From the NCBI GenBank assembly GCA_913064725.1, contig CAJYAI010000020.1, positions 1 through 38,560 of the forward strand: a stretch of 38,560 nucleotides of DNA, given 5' to 3'. A program made the position numbers and the translations under genes. A model generated the notes under the pieces. That model was not told the DNA's origin. It did not search any database and saw nothing but the letters and a program-made list of their open reading frames with translations. The stretch comes from an uncultured Alteromonadaceae bacterium (GTDB taxonomy: Bacteria; Pseudomonadota; Gammaproteobacteria; Pseudomonadales; Halieaceae). This document shows positions 23,715 through 32,845 of this stretch, one piece after another (the stretch's first letter is position 1; every line of letters begins with the position of its first letter).

Positions 23715-25028
23715 ATGACTGATTATTCTCCCGCTGAACTCGATACGCTGGCACTGCATGCCGGTGGCAAGCCCGACCAGGCGACTGGCGCACGGGCAAC
23801 GCCAATTTACCAAACCGCTGCCTATTGTTTCCCCGACTCTGACTACGCGGCCGCATTATTCAATATGGAGCGTCCCGGGCATGTTTACTCACGTCTGAGC
23901 AATCCAACAACCGCGGTTCTTGAAGAGCGCATTGCCGCCATGGAAGGCGGAGTGGGCGCCATTGCGACTGCCAGCGGACAAGCCGCACTTCAACTGGCCA
24001 TCATGACCATGATGGATGCTGGATCGCATATCGTTGCCTCGAGTGCCCTCTATGGCGGCAGTCACAACTTATTGGCCTACACACTTCCTCGCTTTGGTAT
24101 CACTGCAACTTTTGTTGACGCCCGCGACGAAAACGCCATTAGAGACGCTATCCGTCCCGAAACAAGATTACTCTTTGGCGAAACGGTGGGAAATCCTGGT
24201 CTCGATGTCTTAAACATCCCCCTAGTCGCCGAAATCGCACATGAGCATGGCGTCCCACTGTTGGTCGATTCGACCTTCACTACTCCCTATTTGATCAAAC
24301 CTTTCGAACTGGGTGCCGATCTTATTATGCATTCGGCAACGAAGTTTCTTAGTGGTCACGGCATCGTTATTGGGGGCTTGCTGGTTGATGGCGGCCGTTT
24401 TGACTGGGATGCCTCAGGTAAATTCCCGCAACTAACCGAGCCTTATGAAGGCTTTCATAACCTCGTTTTCACTGAGGAATTCGGACCGGCTGCGTTTATT
24501 TCGCGAGCGCGCAAGGAGGGCTTACGCGACTTTGGTGCCTGTCAGAGCCCCACCAGTGCATTTTATATTTTACAAGGCATGGAAACACTGGGTGTGCGAA
24601 TGGAAAAGCACATTGCCAATACTCGGACAATCGTCAACTTCCTAAACGATAATGAAGCGGTGGCAGCTGTAGCGCATCCCGAACTCGCGTCGCACCCAGA
24701 TCACGAGATAGCAAAAGCGCAGCTGCCGCGAGGTGCAAGTGCAGTCTTCACTTTTGAGATTAAAGGCGGTCGCGAAGCCGGCATCGCGTTCGTCAACGGC
24801 CTAAGCCTATTCTCTCACCTTGCCAACGTCGGTGACGCCAAATCTCTGGTCATTCACCCTGCCAGCACCACGCATTTTAGAATGGATGAGGCCGCCTTAC
24901 GCGCTGCAGGCATCGGAGAGGGAACGATACGACTGTCGATTGGACTGGAAGATCCCAAAGACCTCATTGCCGACCTGAAGGCGGGACTCCGTGCGGCCTC
25001 GAAGGTAGTGGGAGACCGACATTCATGA
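23715..25028 (+). CDS. metY: O-acetylhomoserine sulfhydrylase (MetY family)
   Basis: 437-residue PLP enzyme of the Cys/Met metabolism family. MetY makes homocysteine from O-acetylhomoserine and sulfide. Family blocks: DTLALHAGGKPD, ATPIYQTAAYCF, YSRLSNPTTAVLEERIA, GSHIVASSALYGGSHNLL, VDSTFTTPYL, the PLP lysine Lys210 in HSATKFLSGHG, and VIHPASTTHFRM near the end. The length fits MetY (~430) rather than MetB/MetZ (~390). First gene of a three-gene operon: the alpha/beta hydrolase overlaps its stop by ATGA, and homocysteine methyltransferase follows, so homocysteine made here could feed directly into methionine. No SAM riboswitch fits in the 79-base leader. Confidence 0.93.
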   Translation: MTDYSPAELDTLALHAGGKPDQATGARATPIYQTAAYCFPDSDYAAALFNMERPGHVYSRLSNPTTAVLEERIAAMEGGVGAIATASGQAALQLAIMTMMDAGSHIVASSALYGGSHNLLAYTLPRFGITATFVDARDENAIRDAIRPETRLLFGETVGNPGLDVLNIPLVAEIAHEHGVPLLVDSTFTTPYLIKPFELGADLIMHSATKFLSGHGIVIGGLLVDGGRFDWDASGKFPQLTEPYEGFHNLVFTEEFGPAAFISRARKEGLRDFGACQSPTSAFYILQGMETLGVRMEKHIANTRTIVNFLNDNEAVAAVAHPELASHPDHEIAKAQLPRGASAVFTFEIKGGREAGIAFVNGLSLFSHLANVGDAKSLVIHPASTTHFRMDEAALRAAGIGEGTIRLSIGLEDPKDLIADLKAGLRAASKVVGDRHS

Positions 25029-25816
25029 ACATCTCGATAGACGGAAAGCAGGTCTACGTCTACACCAACAATAAAGAGATTGATCCGGCGCGACAGTCGG
25101 TCGTTTTTGTACACGGCGCCGGGTTTGATCACAGCGTATGGACCCTGTTCGCACGTCACTTCTCCCGGCATAACTGGAACGTGCTTGCAATTGACCTGCC
25201 AGGACATGGTCGATCAGGAGGTGACTCCTTGACATCGATAGAAGCCATGGCCACGTGGATAATCGCCGTCATTGACAGCTGCGGCATAGCCCAGAGCGCC
25301 CTCGTAGGCCACAGTATGGGTAGTTTAATCGCACTCGAGACTGGTGCTAGGCTTGGTACCAGAGCCTCTAAGGTTGTCCTCATTGGATCGATATCGCCAA
25401 TGCCCGTATCTGATCCGATTCTCGATGCGACAGCCAATAAGCCTAGTACCGCACATTCGATGCTCACGTCATTTAGTTTTAGTAAAAACAATCTGATGGG
25501 AGGGAATCCGAACCCGGGCATGTGGATGGTCAGTGACAGCATGCGTCGCTATGAAGACGAGCAACAAGCCGCGCTTGATTTAGATATGCGTGCATGCAAT
25601 CAGTATCAGCGTGGCTTGGAAGCCGCCGGTGAGATTACAGCACCGACCCTTATGCTGCATGGCGATGCCGACCGGCTCACACCATTGAAAGCAACTCAGC
25701 CACTTTTGAAGGCACTCAAACAGGGCCGAATGGACGTGGTGCCTGGCTCAGGCCACTCGCTTATGGTTGAAGACCCCAATCATGTCCTCGACCAACTCAG
25801 ACTCCATCTAGGTTAG
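25025..25816 (+). CDS. Alpha/beta-fold hydrolase in the metY operon
   Basis: 263 residues, ATG overlapping the metY stop. Features: oxyanion strand VVFVHGAGFDHSVW (~26-39), DLPGHGRSGG, the nucleophile elbow GHSMGS (Ser ~97), an acid candidate in LHGDADRLTP and the histidine in GSGHSLMVED. The canonical triad is therefore present and the protein is probably active; no signal peptide. Its substrate is unknown. The position between homocysteine synthesis and methylation suggests action on a related ester or thioester, perhaps O-acylhomoserine, but it lacks the features of MetX acyltransferases (length ~370) and that is speculative. Confidence 0.85.
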   Translation: MNISIDGKQVYVYTNNKEIDPARQSVVFVHGAGFDHSVWTLFARHFSRHNWNVLAIDLPGHGRSGGDSLTSIEAMATWIIAVIDSCGIAQSALVGHSMGSLIALETGARLGTRASKVVLIGSISPMPVSDPILDATANKPSTAHSMLTSFSFSKNNLMGGNPNPGMWMVSDSMRRYEDEQQAALDLDMRACNQYQRGLEAAGEITAPTLMLHGDADRLTPLKATQPLLKALKQGRMDVVPGSGHSLMVEDPNHVLDQLRLHLG

Positions 25817-25825
25817 TAACCCACA

Positions 25826-26743
25826 ATGACAAAGACGATCACCCTCCTCGATGGCGGATTGGGCCAAGAGCTCATCAAACGCAGCACTGCGCCACCCCAC
25901 CCGCTCTGGTCCACACATGTGATGATGACTGAGCCAGAGTTAGTATCGGCCGTCCACAAAGATTTTTGCGAGGCAGGTGCTAGAGTCATTTGTTTAAACA
26001 CCTACGCGGTCAGCCGTTTTCGTCTTAACACTTATGTGCCCGATGAGTCGCTCGAGAATATGCTCGCACTGTCTCACCGTGTGGCGGCGGCGGGAATAGA
26101 GGCCGCACACTGTTCGGAGCCCGTCTCAGTGGTCGCCTCGCTACCCCCACTTAACGCCTCCTATGACCATACTGTGGCGCCGAATCATGAAAGCGCCTAC
26201 GAGCAATATCAGGAGCTTATTCAGCTCCAAAAGCACCGAGTCGATGGTTTTTTATTAGAAACCATGAGCAATATGGCCGAGGCAACTGCAGGTGCTAAAG
26301 CCATTCAGGACGAGCACGTCATCGGCGCTGTAGCGTTTACCCTTAGCGACAGCGATCCAAGTATCCTTCGCTCAGGAGAATCATTAGAAGACGCCATAAC
26401 AGCGGTGAAACCCTATGAGCCCTCGGCTATCTTAATTAACTGCTCGGTTCCCGAAATCGTGACAGACGGTATGAAAATAGTTGCCAAATCGGGAATCCGA
26501 TTCGGTGGGTATGCCAACGGCTTCACTTCTGTCGAGGCCCTGGTACCTGGCAGCACTGTCGATCGTCTGTCACAGCGCAAGGACTTAGGGCCTGAAGAAT
26601 ATCTAGCGTTTGTTATCGAATGGCTGAACATGGGCGCTGATATCATTGGCGGTTGCTGTGAAATTGGTCCCGCTCACATTGCCACTATTGCGGACTACTG
26701 TAAGCATCAGGGGATTGCTACCACCGCCACGATAGCTCCCTGA
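25826..26743 (+). CDS. mmuM: Homocysteine S-methyltransferase family protein
   Basis: 305 residues of the zinc-dependent family that transfers a methyl group from S-methylmethionine, betaine or a related donor to homocysteine. N-terminal LLDGGLGQEL, TNTYAVS-like CLNTYAVSRFR, INCSVPE with the first zinc cysteine, and GGCCEIGP with the second and third. Length matches MmuM (~310). It lacks the corrinoid and folate domains of MetH. It follows the hydrolase by 9 bases and converges directly with msrB. The donor cannot be fixed from sequence; marine relatives could use dimethylsulfoniopropionate or betaine. The gene symbol is by family, not by proven donor. Confidence 0.82.
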   Translation: MTKTITLLDGGLGQELIKRSTAPPHPLWSTHVMMTEPELVSAVHKDFCEAGARVICLNTYAVSRFRLNTYVPDESLENMLALSHRVAAAGIEAAHCSEPVSVVASLPPLNASYDHTVAPNHESAYEQYQELIQLQKHRVDGFLLETMSNMAEATAGAKAIQDEHVIGAVAFTLSDSDPSILRSGESLEDAITAVKPYEPSAILINCSVPEIVTDGMKIVAKSGIRFGGYANGFTSVEALVPGSTVDRLSQRKDLGPEEYLAFVIEWLNMGADIIGGCCEIGPAHIATIADYCKHQGIATTATIAP

Positions 26744-27133
26744 CTATTCGTCTTTCTTCAAATCAATCGAGAGACTATTGATACAGTAGCGCAAGCCGGT
26801 ATCTGTTGGCCCATCGGGAAAAACGTGGCCTAAATGGCCACCGCAAGCCTGACACAAGACTTCGGTTCGCAGCATCCCGTGGCTAGCATCGCGTTCCTCA
26901 TCAATGACGTTCGGCGCAGCCGGTTTATCGAAGCTGGGCCAACCGCAGCCGGCATCGAACTTACTTTCCGACTCAAAGAGAACTTCACCACAGCCTCTGC
27001 AGGTATAGACACCTCGCTCTGTGGTGTTCCAGTATTCACCCGTAAAAGCTCTTTCCGTACCCTTTTGTCGAAGTACGTGGTATTCGTCAGGCGTCAATTT
27101 GCCACGCCAATATGCATCGTCCTTGTCTGTCAT
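26744..27133 (-). CDS. msrB: Peptide-methionine (R)-S-oxide reductase MsrB
   Basis: 129-residue cytoplasmic repair enzyme that reduces methionine-R-sulfoxide. Zinc ligands are Cys45-Cys48 (CRGC) and Cys94-Cys97 (CQAC). The catalytic cysteine is Cys117 in GLRYCINS, and Cys63 in AGCGWPSF is the likely resolving residue. GHVFPDGP is the substrate loop. The ATG at 27133 follows AAGGAG by 6 bases; the ATG at 27139 overlaps that site and is rejected. It begins 53 bases after pdxB and may share its transcript. Confidence 0.96.
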   Translation of the reverse strand: MTDKDDAYWRGKLTPDEYHVLRQKGTERAFTGEYWNTTERGVYTCRGCGEVLFESESKFDAGCGWPSFDKPAAPNVIDEERDASHGMLRTEVLCQACGGHLGHVFPDGPTDTGLRYCINSLSIDLKKDE

Positions 27134-27186
27134 TACCATCTCCTTATAACCCTACTGAGTTCGATATGGGGTTTCTGCGCCGCAGT

Positions 27187-28404
27187 TCAATGAACGTGTC
27201 CTACACCTGCGGCAGTTAGTATTTGAACTAAGTCTGGACGCGGCTCACTCAGCGTTACCCGTAAGTCGCTGATTTGGTGGCGCAGACGATAGTGTTCACG
27301 CAACGATTCAAATGTTTGGCTCACGGGCGCGCTCTGCCACACACGGCGAAAATGCGCATCATCCTCTACGATACAACTGACCGCCGAGATCGCTTTGTCC
27401 AGCGCATTAAGCTTAGTCAACGCGTCAATCTGAGCCAACGTGTCACCCCGAGCTGGCGTGTCAACCCGAGCTGGCGTGTCGACTCTGGACAGCCCCGAAA
27501 CATCGAGCACCATCGGAACCTCGTCGGTTACGTCTGCTCGGACTTCTGACTCGCTGATACCCAAGGCACTTACCAGTGAGTCAATCAAATAGTCAGTAGC
27601 GTTGATTTTAGCGTTGGTTGAGTAGCCAGCGATGTGAGGCGTCGCAAGAGCGACTTTAGATACGAGCTCAGCTGATATCTTAGGCTCGCCCGGCCACGTA
27701 TCGATAACTAAAGTCACACCTCTTGACGCCAAGTCAAGAAGTGCACCGGTTGTCACGAGTCCCCCTCGTCCAGCGTTAATGAACAGCGCGTCATCTCTGA
27801 TGCACCCCACCCGTGTGCTATCAATCAAATTTTGGCTTGGATGTGGATAGTCACCATGCAGCGAAGCATGCAGAGAAACAATCGGACAGCCTAGTGCGTC
27901 CTCGAGGCAGACATGCTCAACACCGGCGGTGACATTGTGCACGAACGGGTCGTACACCATCACGCGCGCACCCAAAGCAACCAGACGAGCAGCCAATGCA
28001 TGACCGACATGGCCATAGCCCACCAGGCCAACAATCTCACCGGCCAGTAAGGCGGGTAAGCGATGGCAAGACGCAATCGCTGCCAAAACGTAGTCGCCAA
28101 CGGCGGCCGCATTACACCCTTTCGCGTCCGCAAAGCCGATATTTCGGTACTTTAGATAGTGGGTATCAATATGATCTACGCCTGAACTGGCGGTCCCGAC
28201 AAAGCGCAGGTGAGCACTCGCCAATAGCGTAGCGTCAACACGCGTAACCGTCCGAGTGAGCAGTGCATCAGCGTTCCCTAGACTAGCGGCCGACACATCG
28301 CCACCCGCAATGGGCACGAGCTCGATGGGTAATGCTGATAAGCGCGGTGTTACTCGAATAGCACTGTCAATTACCACCTTAGGCCTAGGCTGCGTCTTTG
28401 ACAT
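27187..28404 (-). CDS. pdxB: Erythronate-4-phosphate dehydrogenase PdxB
   Basis: 405-residue enzyme of pyridoxal-phosphate synthesis (E. coli ~378). Hydroxyacid-dehydrogenase fold: VGLVGYGHVGHALAARL is the NAD-binding segment, catalytic Arg lies in FINAGRGGLV, Glu in DTWPGEPKIS, and His in ATPHIAGYS. The C-terminal dimerisation domain begins after ~300. A run of hexapeptide repeats (RVDTPA-like) sits in the linker before that domain (see the repeat entry) and accounts for much of the extra length. The ATG at 28404 overlaps the epmC stop (TGATG), with GAGAG upstream. Last gene of the methyltransferase-tusA-epmC-pdxB unit. Confidence 0.93.
   Translation of the reverse strand: MSKTQPRPKVVIDSAIRVTPRLSALPIELVPIAGGDVSAASLGNADALLTRTVTRVDATLLASAHLRFVGTASSGVDHIDTHYLKYRNIGFADAKGCNAAAVGDYVLAAIASCHRLPALLAGEIVGLVGYGHVGHALAARLVALGARVMVYDPFVHNVTAGVEHVCLEDALGCPIVSLHASLHGDYPHPSQNLIDSTRVGCIRDDALFINAGRGGLVTTGALLDLASRGVTLVIDTWPGEPKISAELVSKVALATPHIAGYSTNAKINATDYLIDSLVSALGISESEVRADVTDEVPMVLDVSGLSRVDTPARVDTPARGDTLAQIDALTKLNALDKAISAVSCIVEDDAHFRRVWQSAPVSQTFESLREHYRLRHQISDLRVTLSEPRPDLVQILTAAGVGHVH
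27414..27485 (-). repeat. 18-bp tandem repeat inside pdxB
   Basis: Four consecutive 18-base units; the last two on the plus strand (GAGCTGGCGTGTCAACCC and GAGCTGGCGTGTCGACTC) agree at 16 of 18 bases, the others are diverged. They encode the hexapeptides RVDTPA, RVDTPA, RGDTLA and QIDALT in the linker between the catalytic and C-terminal domains. The unit is a multiple of three, so copy changes keep the frame. Confidence 0.7.
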
Positions 28405-28901
28405 CACACTCTCAAGGATAAAGCGGCTAACGCTTGATTGAAGCGCGAGGCTCTCGGTGGAAGCCCGTTCGTACGTAACAAGCTTACCTTTGTTGTAACC
28501 GCCTCGTTGAAGATTTGGATTGCGGGGTCATCTGAGCTAATCATCAGATTATCCACGCTGACGGTAAACGCTAATCCAAGGCTCTCGCAGAACAACGCTT
28601 CGATAGCTTGCGGCGTAACCTCCACGCTGAAAAAAGCAGCCTGCTCTCGTTCATCACGCCCATCGGGTGCGTACCAGTACCCGTAGTCGGGTAGCCTGCG
28701 CCTAATGGCACCTGCAACACACCAATGAGCGACTTCATGTAGCGCGCTGCGCCCAAAATCCTCACGGAAAAACACGGTCGATGGCTGACCCGGGGCAAAG
28801 AAGGGCTCATCAGCGCCCCCTCGTAATATTGTATTCTCCGGTCTCTGAAATAAACCATCAAAGGTCTTCACGAGTGCACTGCTAAGAATGGATTCCTGCA
28901 A
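28404..28901 (-). CDS. epmC: Elongation factor P hydroxylase EpmC (YfcM)
   Basis: 165 residues. Hydroxylates the beta-lysyl-lysine of EF-P made by EpmA and EpmB. The iron-site motif HEVAHW (55-60) is followed by AGAIRRR, DYGYWYAPDGRDEREQAAFF (~72-91), VEVTPQAIEALFCESLG and VSVDNL, all matching E. coli YfcM. The C-terminus FNQALAAL fits. It lies 3 bases after tusA and overlaps pdxB. The genes epmA and epmB are not in the window. Confidence 0.94.
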   Translation of the reverse strand: MQESILSSALVKTFDGLFQRPENTILRGGADEPFFAPGQPSTVFFREDFGRSALHEVAHWCVAGAIRRRLPDYGYWYAPDGRDEREQAAFFSVEVTPQAIEALFCESLGLAFTVSVDNLMISSDDPAIQIFNEAVTTKVSLLRTNGLPPRASRFNQALAALSLRV

Positions 28902-28904
28902 GAC

Positions 28905-29129
28905 CTAACCTACTTTCTTAACTCTATACATAAATCGATCGGCAATCTGCTCACACTCGAGGAGTTGGTGCCCCAAGAAATCACAGAATTTCGCAACGTC
29001 GCGACGAGTAGATGGATCCGTCGCGCTCAGACAAATAACGTCGCCTACGGACGCCTTGCGCATCGCCGCATGGAGCATCATGACGGGCTCGGGACACCGG
29101 AGCCCTAAGGCATCAATTTGATACTCCAT
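28905..29129 (-). CDS. tusA: Sulfurtransferase TusA
   Basis: 74-residue sulfur carrier. Cys12 in the RCPEPVM motif carries the persulfide from IscS to TusBCD for mnm5s2U tRNA thiolation and to other sulfur acceptors. Length and secondary-structure pattern (beta, helix, beta, helix) are standard for the family. It follows the exported methyltransferase by 23 bases and precedes epmC by 3. Confidence 0.94.
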   Translation of the reverse strand: MEYQIDALGLRCPEPVMMLHAAMRKASVGDVICLSATDPSTRRDVAKFCDFLGHQLLECEQIADRFMYRVKKVG

Positions 29130-29152
29130 GAGAGGAGCTTACGACGATGCCG

Positions 29153-29953
29153 CTAGGGCTTCTTAAAGCGGAGCGTCATCCTGTCGCTCTCACCAATTGC
29201 CGCATATTTTTCTCGATCGTTGTCGCCTTCACGAAAACTAGGCGGTAGCGTCCAAACACCGCCGGGGTAGTCTTTTGTGTCCTTCGGATTCGCGTTTATG
29301 TCGCTTCTGCCATCGAGTACGAAACCCGCTGCCTCAGCCAGCGCGATCACCTTGGCCTCAGGGACATAGGCGGTGCGCTTCATCTGGTCCAATCCCATAC
29401 CGTCAGTACCGCGATGCTGAACCACACCAAGGGTGCCACCGGACTTCAACACGCGAAAAATATCTGCAAGTGATGCGTCCGCACTGCCAGCCCGGAGCCA
29501 CGAATGTACGTTCCGAAAGACCAATGCCATATCGACTGTTCCGGCTTCAACATTTAAGGGCATGGCGGGTGGTTGCATGACACGGACATCAACGGCCGAG
29601 TAAACATCGTTATCCGCGCCTAATTTCTGCAGGTAACCACCAAGACTACGACGACCGTAGGCACTGCTATTCGGAGATGCGTGGCCGGCTATCATCCTGC
29701 CATGGTCCTTCAGCAGCGGCGCGAGGATTTCGCTGTACCAACCACCACCGGGAGATACCTCGAGGACGGTCATATCGGGGGTCAAACCAAAAAATGTGAG
29801 CGTCTCCTGAGGACGTCTGGCAGCATCTCGCGCTTTATTGCCCTCCGATCGATGCTCTCCCGTTAAGGCTGCATCCCAAGCTAGCTCTTTGTGCCCATCT
29901 GCAAAGGCCAAAGAGCTCATCAAAGCAACGGCGATCCATGTTATTTGTTTCAT
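29153..29953 (-). CDS. Exported class I SAM-dependent methyltransferase (COG4798 type)
   Basis: 266 residues. Signal peptide MKQITWIAVALMSSLAFA, then a methyltransferase fold: VLEVSPGGGWYSEILAP (motif I, ~62-78), DVRVMQPPAMPL, MALVFRNVHSW and LKSGGTLGVVQHRG. The C-terminus is GGVWTLPPSFREGD then MTLRFKKP. COG4798 predicted methyltransferases are known but uncharacterised; having a signal peptide on a SAM-using enzyme is unexpected because SAM is normally cytoplasmic. The ATG at 29953 has AGGAG 6 bases upstream. First gene of the tusA-epmC-pdxB unit. Confidence 0.86.
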   Translation of the reverse strand: MKQITWIAVALMSSLAFADGHKELAWDAALTGEHRSEGNKARDAARRPQETLTFFGLTPDMTVLEVSPGGGWYSEILAPLLKDHGRMIAGHASPNSSAYGRRSLGGYLQKLGADNDVYSAVDVRVMQPPAMPLNVEAGTVDMALVFRNVHSWLRAGSADASLADIFRVLKSGGTLGVVQHRGTDGMGLDQMKRTAYVPEAKVIALAEAAGFVLDGRSDINANPKDTKDYPGGVWTLPPSFREGDNDREKYAAIGESDRMTLRFKKP

Positions 29954-30040
29954 AGTCAACTCCTATCGACAATGTTGCGTATAGACATCACATTACGCGG
30001 TGGCCATGATGATAACCGCTAGACGCAACGAAGGGCATAC

Positions 30041-30556
30041 ATGCAACAACAATACGTGATCACATTCGCGGGCGCCGATCGGACAGGTCTAGTAGAGACA
30101 CTGGCAGATCTCGTCAAAGTGCACGGCGGTGACTGGCAGCGGAGTGAATTAGCTAGGCTCGATGGGGCCTTTGCAGGCGCCATACTTGTTCATCTGTCTA
30201 CAGAGGGATTTACCACTCTAAAGTGCGCTATCAAGGATACCGGAACGGCCGACTTGGTCGTACAGATTACACCCTCAGTATCGCAGCCTCAGCTAGAGCC
30301 CAATCTTCATCTGAGCCTCACCGGCCCCAACCGACCAGGTATCGTCTATGAGATCACACACGAGCTCGCTGAATTAGAGGTCAATATTCTTCATTTTACG
30401 TCACGTGTTGAGAGCGCGGCCTGGTCGGGCGAGCCGCTTTTTATGGCCCATATAGAAGCCTATGCGCCGGCACACCTTGAGGTCGATGCACTGCGGGAGC
30501 GGCTCGACGTGATCGAAGACAAAATGACCTTAGAAATCGATATTGAGTCGCGGTAG
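30041..30556 (+). CDS. gcvR: GcvR-like double ACT-domain protein
   Basis: 171 residues with two ACT domains: ~3-80 (YVITFAGADRTGLVETLADLV) and ~88-170 (LHLSLTGPNRPGIVYEITHEL), the order of E. coli GcvR, which senses glycine and blocks GcvA activation of the glycine cleavage operon. AAGGG lies 7 bases before the ATG. GcvA is not in the window; a general amino-acid-sensing role is also possible. It converges with the small membrane gene, with 2 bases between them. Confidence 0.82.
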   Translation: MQQQYVITFAGADRTGLVETLADLVKVHGGDWQRSELARLDGAFAGAILVHLSTEGFTTLKCAIKDTGTADLVVQITPSVSQPQLEPNLHLSLTGPNRPGIVYEITHELAELEVNILHFTSRVESAAWSGEPLFMAHIEAYAPAHLEVDALRERLDVIEDKMTLEIDIESR

Positions 30557-30558
30557 AC

Positions 30559-30771
30559 CTACGACTTACGACGCATAAAGCGCAGCAGCAACGCAGCGGG
30601 AACGGCTGTAAGGATTAGCAGTCCAACACCCTGAATACTGAGCCAGACGTAGCCCAATAAAGCATCCGACGATACGCCCACGATATCGACAGCCCCCCAG
30701 ATGAGAGCCAGTGTCGCTAACACGCCGAGCGATGCTGTTCGCAGTGCTTTGACATATTTGCGGCTTAACAC
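30559..30771 (-). CDS. Small two-helix membrane protein
   Basis: 70 residues, GTG start. Two hydrophobic segments (~12-32 and ~39-64) with a positive RFMRRKS tail; topology is probably both ends cytoplasmic. No family is recognised. GAGG 8 bases before the GTG lies in the end of aroC, and the 10-base gap suggests translational coupling. Last gene of prmB-aroC. Confidence 0.65.
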   Translation of the reverse strand: MLSRKYVKALRTASLGVLATLALIWGAVDIVGVSSDALLGYVWLSIQGVGLLILTAVPAALLLRFMRRKS

Positions 30772-30781
30772 CTATGCCGCC

Positions 30782-31867
30782 TCAAATAATAGGCGTCGTT
30801 GATACGACGTCCCCATTCTGCCCTCGGTGGCGCAATGCGTGATCGATTAAAACCAGAGCCAGCATCGCCTCGGCTATCGGCACTGCGCGCAAACCAACGC
30901 AGGGATCGTGTCTACCTGTCGTGACGACCTCGGCTTCCTCACCCATGACATCAATGGATTGGCCGGGAACCTGAATCGACGAGGTTGGCTTAAGCGCTAT
31001 CCCCACCGTGATGGGTTGACCACTCGAAATCCCACCCAAAACACCACCAGCATGATTACTCAAAAAACCATCTGCCGTCAGCTCGTCTCGGTGTTCGGTT
31101 CCGCGCTGTTGAACCACGGAAAACCCCGCACCAATCTCGACGCCTTTCACCGCATTAATGCCCATCATGGCCGATGCGATGTCTGCATCAAGTCGGTCAA
31201 AAATGGGCTCGCCCCAGCCCGGGGGCAAGCCATCTGCTACCACCTCAAGCTTTGCACCAACCGAATCGCCATCGCGACGGATCTGTGTCATGAAAGCCTC
31301 GAGCTCGGGTATCAAGCCCGCATCCCCGCAAAAAAACGGGTTTGTCTCTACCAAATCCCAGTCTGTTTGGCTCACCGTCAGAGGTCCAAGTGCGCTTAGA
31401 CATCCCCGAATGGACACCCCATACCGCTCTTTCAGCCACTTCTTTGCCACGGCCCCTGCAGCCACACGCATTGCCGTTTCGCGTGCAGAGGACCTGCCGC
31501 CGCCACGATAATCCCTGACACCGTATTTTTGTTGATATGTGTAGTCTGCGTGTGCCGGACGAAAAACGTCTTTGATTTTACTGTAGTCCTTGGACTTCTG
31601 ATCGGCATTCATGATCAATAGACCGATAGGGGTACCCGTAGTTTTACCTTCAAACACACCGGACAAGATTTGCACCTCGTCGGGCTCTTTACGCTGCGTA
31701 GTGAACCGAGACGTACCGGGCTTACGCCGATCGAGGTCAGGCTGCAGGTCTGCGGCACTTAACTCGAGTCCCGGCGGACACCCATCAATGACGCAACCCA
31801 GCCCTAGACCATGGCTTTCACCAAATGTCGTGACAGTAAACAGACGACCAAATGTATTACCCGACAT
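30782..31867 (-). CDS. aroC: Chorismate synthase AroC
   Basis: 361-residue FMN enzyme closing the shikimate pathway (EPSP to chorismate). N-terminal [37 protein letters not shown]; the family signature [37 protein letters not shown]; and [19 protein letters not shown]. Normal length. A GAGG and AGGAA lie just before the ATG. 15 bases after prmB, the usual order in Gammaproteobacteria. Confidence 0.97.
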   Translation of the reverse strand: MSGNTFGRLFTVTTFGESHGLGLGCVIDGCPPGLELSAADLQPDLDRRKPGTSRFTTQRKEPDEVQILSGVFEGKTTGTPIGLLIMNADQKSKDYSKIKDVFRPAHADYTYQQKYGVRDYRGGGRSSARETAMRVAAGAVAKKWLKERYGVSIRGCLSALGPLTVSQTDWDLVETNPFFCGDAGLIPELEAFMTQIRRDGDSVGAKLEVVADGLPPGWGEPIFDRLDADIASAMMGINAVKGVEIGAGFSVVQQRGTEHRDELTADGFLSNHAGGVLGGISSGQPITVGIALKPTSSIQVPGQSIDVMGEEAEVVTTGRHDPCVGLRAVPIAEAMLALVLIDHALRHRGQNGDVVSTTPII

Positions 31868-31882
31868 GCCTCATTCCTAAAT

Positions 31883-32821
31883 TCACTTACTTTCCCCGCC
31901 GTTGAACGAGGTCTTACCTGCCCATTGTGCCAGATCTTGAGCCATAAAAGCGGCGACACCATGACCCCCTTGCTCCAAATCCACCCATGTCGGATGAAGA
32001 CAGGGGTCTAGTTCGTCCAGCGCGTCTTGACTATTGCCCACTTCCAAAAGCAAGAGGCCTGTACTCCGAAGCAAACGCGCCGCATCGTGAAGCAGCACCC
32101 GGACTAAATCTAAACCATCATCCCCGCCAACGAGTGCTAAACCCGGCTCATGCCGATATTCTGGGGGAAGATCCGCCATATCGTGAGCGTCAACATACGG
32201 GGGATTTGCTATAACAATATCGACCGAATCATCGGCACACCATGCCAACAAATCACCCTTCACTATGCCGTCGACTGGGTGGCGTTGACTGTTTTCTTGT
32301 GTCAAAGCAAGCGCCGCATCATCTAAATCGCTCAGTACGACCGTAGCATTTGGGAAAACCAGCTTAGCCAGCATTCCCAAACTGCCCCCTCCACAACACA
32401 CGTCTACAATGACCGCTGGTTGCTCGTCCTGAAACCACGGCGCAAAGCCATTTAAAATGATCTCGGCAATCGGAGATCTCGGAACTAACGCTCTGCTATC
32501 CGCCTTAAAACACAAGGGTCCGAGATACGCCTCGCCTGTCACATAGGCCAGAGGTAAGCGGTCGCCGCATCGCTGTTTAAGGAGTACACCCAGGGTTGCC
32601 GATGCATCGTCGGGAAAAGCGCGTTCAAGCACCTCTGTACCCGTATTGAACGGTGACAATCGAGCTGCCGCTAAGACCAAGGCAACCGCCTCATCGTGCG
32701 CTGATTCATAGCCGTGCCCGAAAAAGACATCCGCCTTCAAAAGAGCGGTTTCGGTCTGCAGCAAAATCTCGCGGAACGTCGGCAAAACCCAAGCACCTCG
32801 GCCAAAAGAGCATGGTAACAT
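31883..32821 (-). CDS. prmB: Protein N5-glutamine methyltransferase PrmB
   Basis: 312 residues. Methylates the glutamine of ribosomal protein L3. Helical N-terminus with [17 protein letters not shown], then [12 protein letters not shown], motif [11 protein letters not shown] (140-149) and the catalytic NPPY (206-209) followed by [16 protein letters not shown], a stretch nearly identical to E. coli PrmB. The ATG at 32821 is preferred; the longer frame start at 32857 would cross the folE ATG. Starts of prmB and folE are 24 bases apart on opposite strands. Confidence 0.94.
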   Translation of the reverse strand: MLPCSFGRGAWVLPTFREILLQTETALLKADVFFGHGYESAHDEAVALVLAAARLSPFNTGTEVLERAFPDDASATLGVLLKQRCGDRLPLAYVTGEAYLGPLCFKADSRALVPRSPIAEIILNGFAPWFQDEQPAVIVDVCCGGGSLGMLAKLVFPNATVVLSDLDDAALALTQENSQRHPVDGIVKGDLLAWCADDSVDIVIANPPYVDAHDMADLPPEYRHEPGLALVGGDDGLDLVRVLLHDAARLLRSTGLLLLEVGNSQDALDELDPCLHPTWVDLEQGGHGVAAFMAQDLAQWAGKTSFNGGESK

Positions 32822-32845
32822 CCGCGCCTTCTGGAGGAGAGTTAC

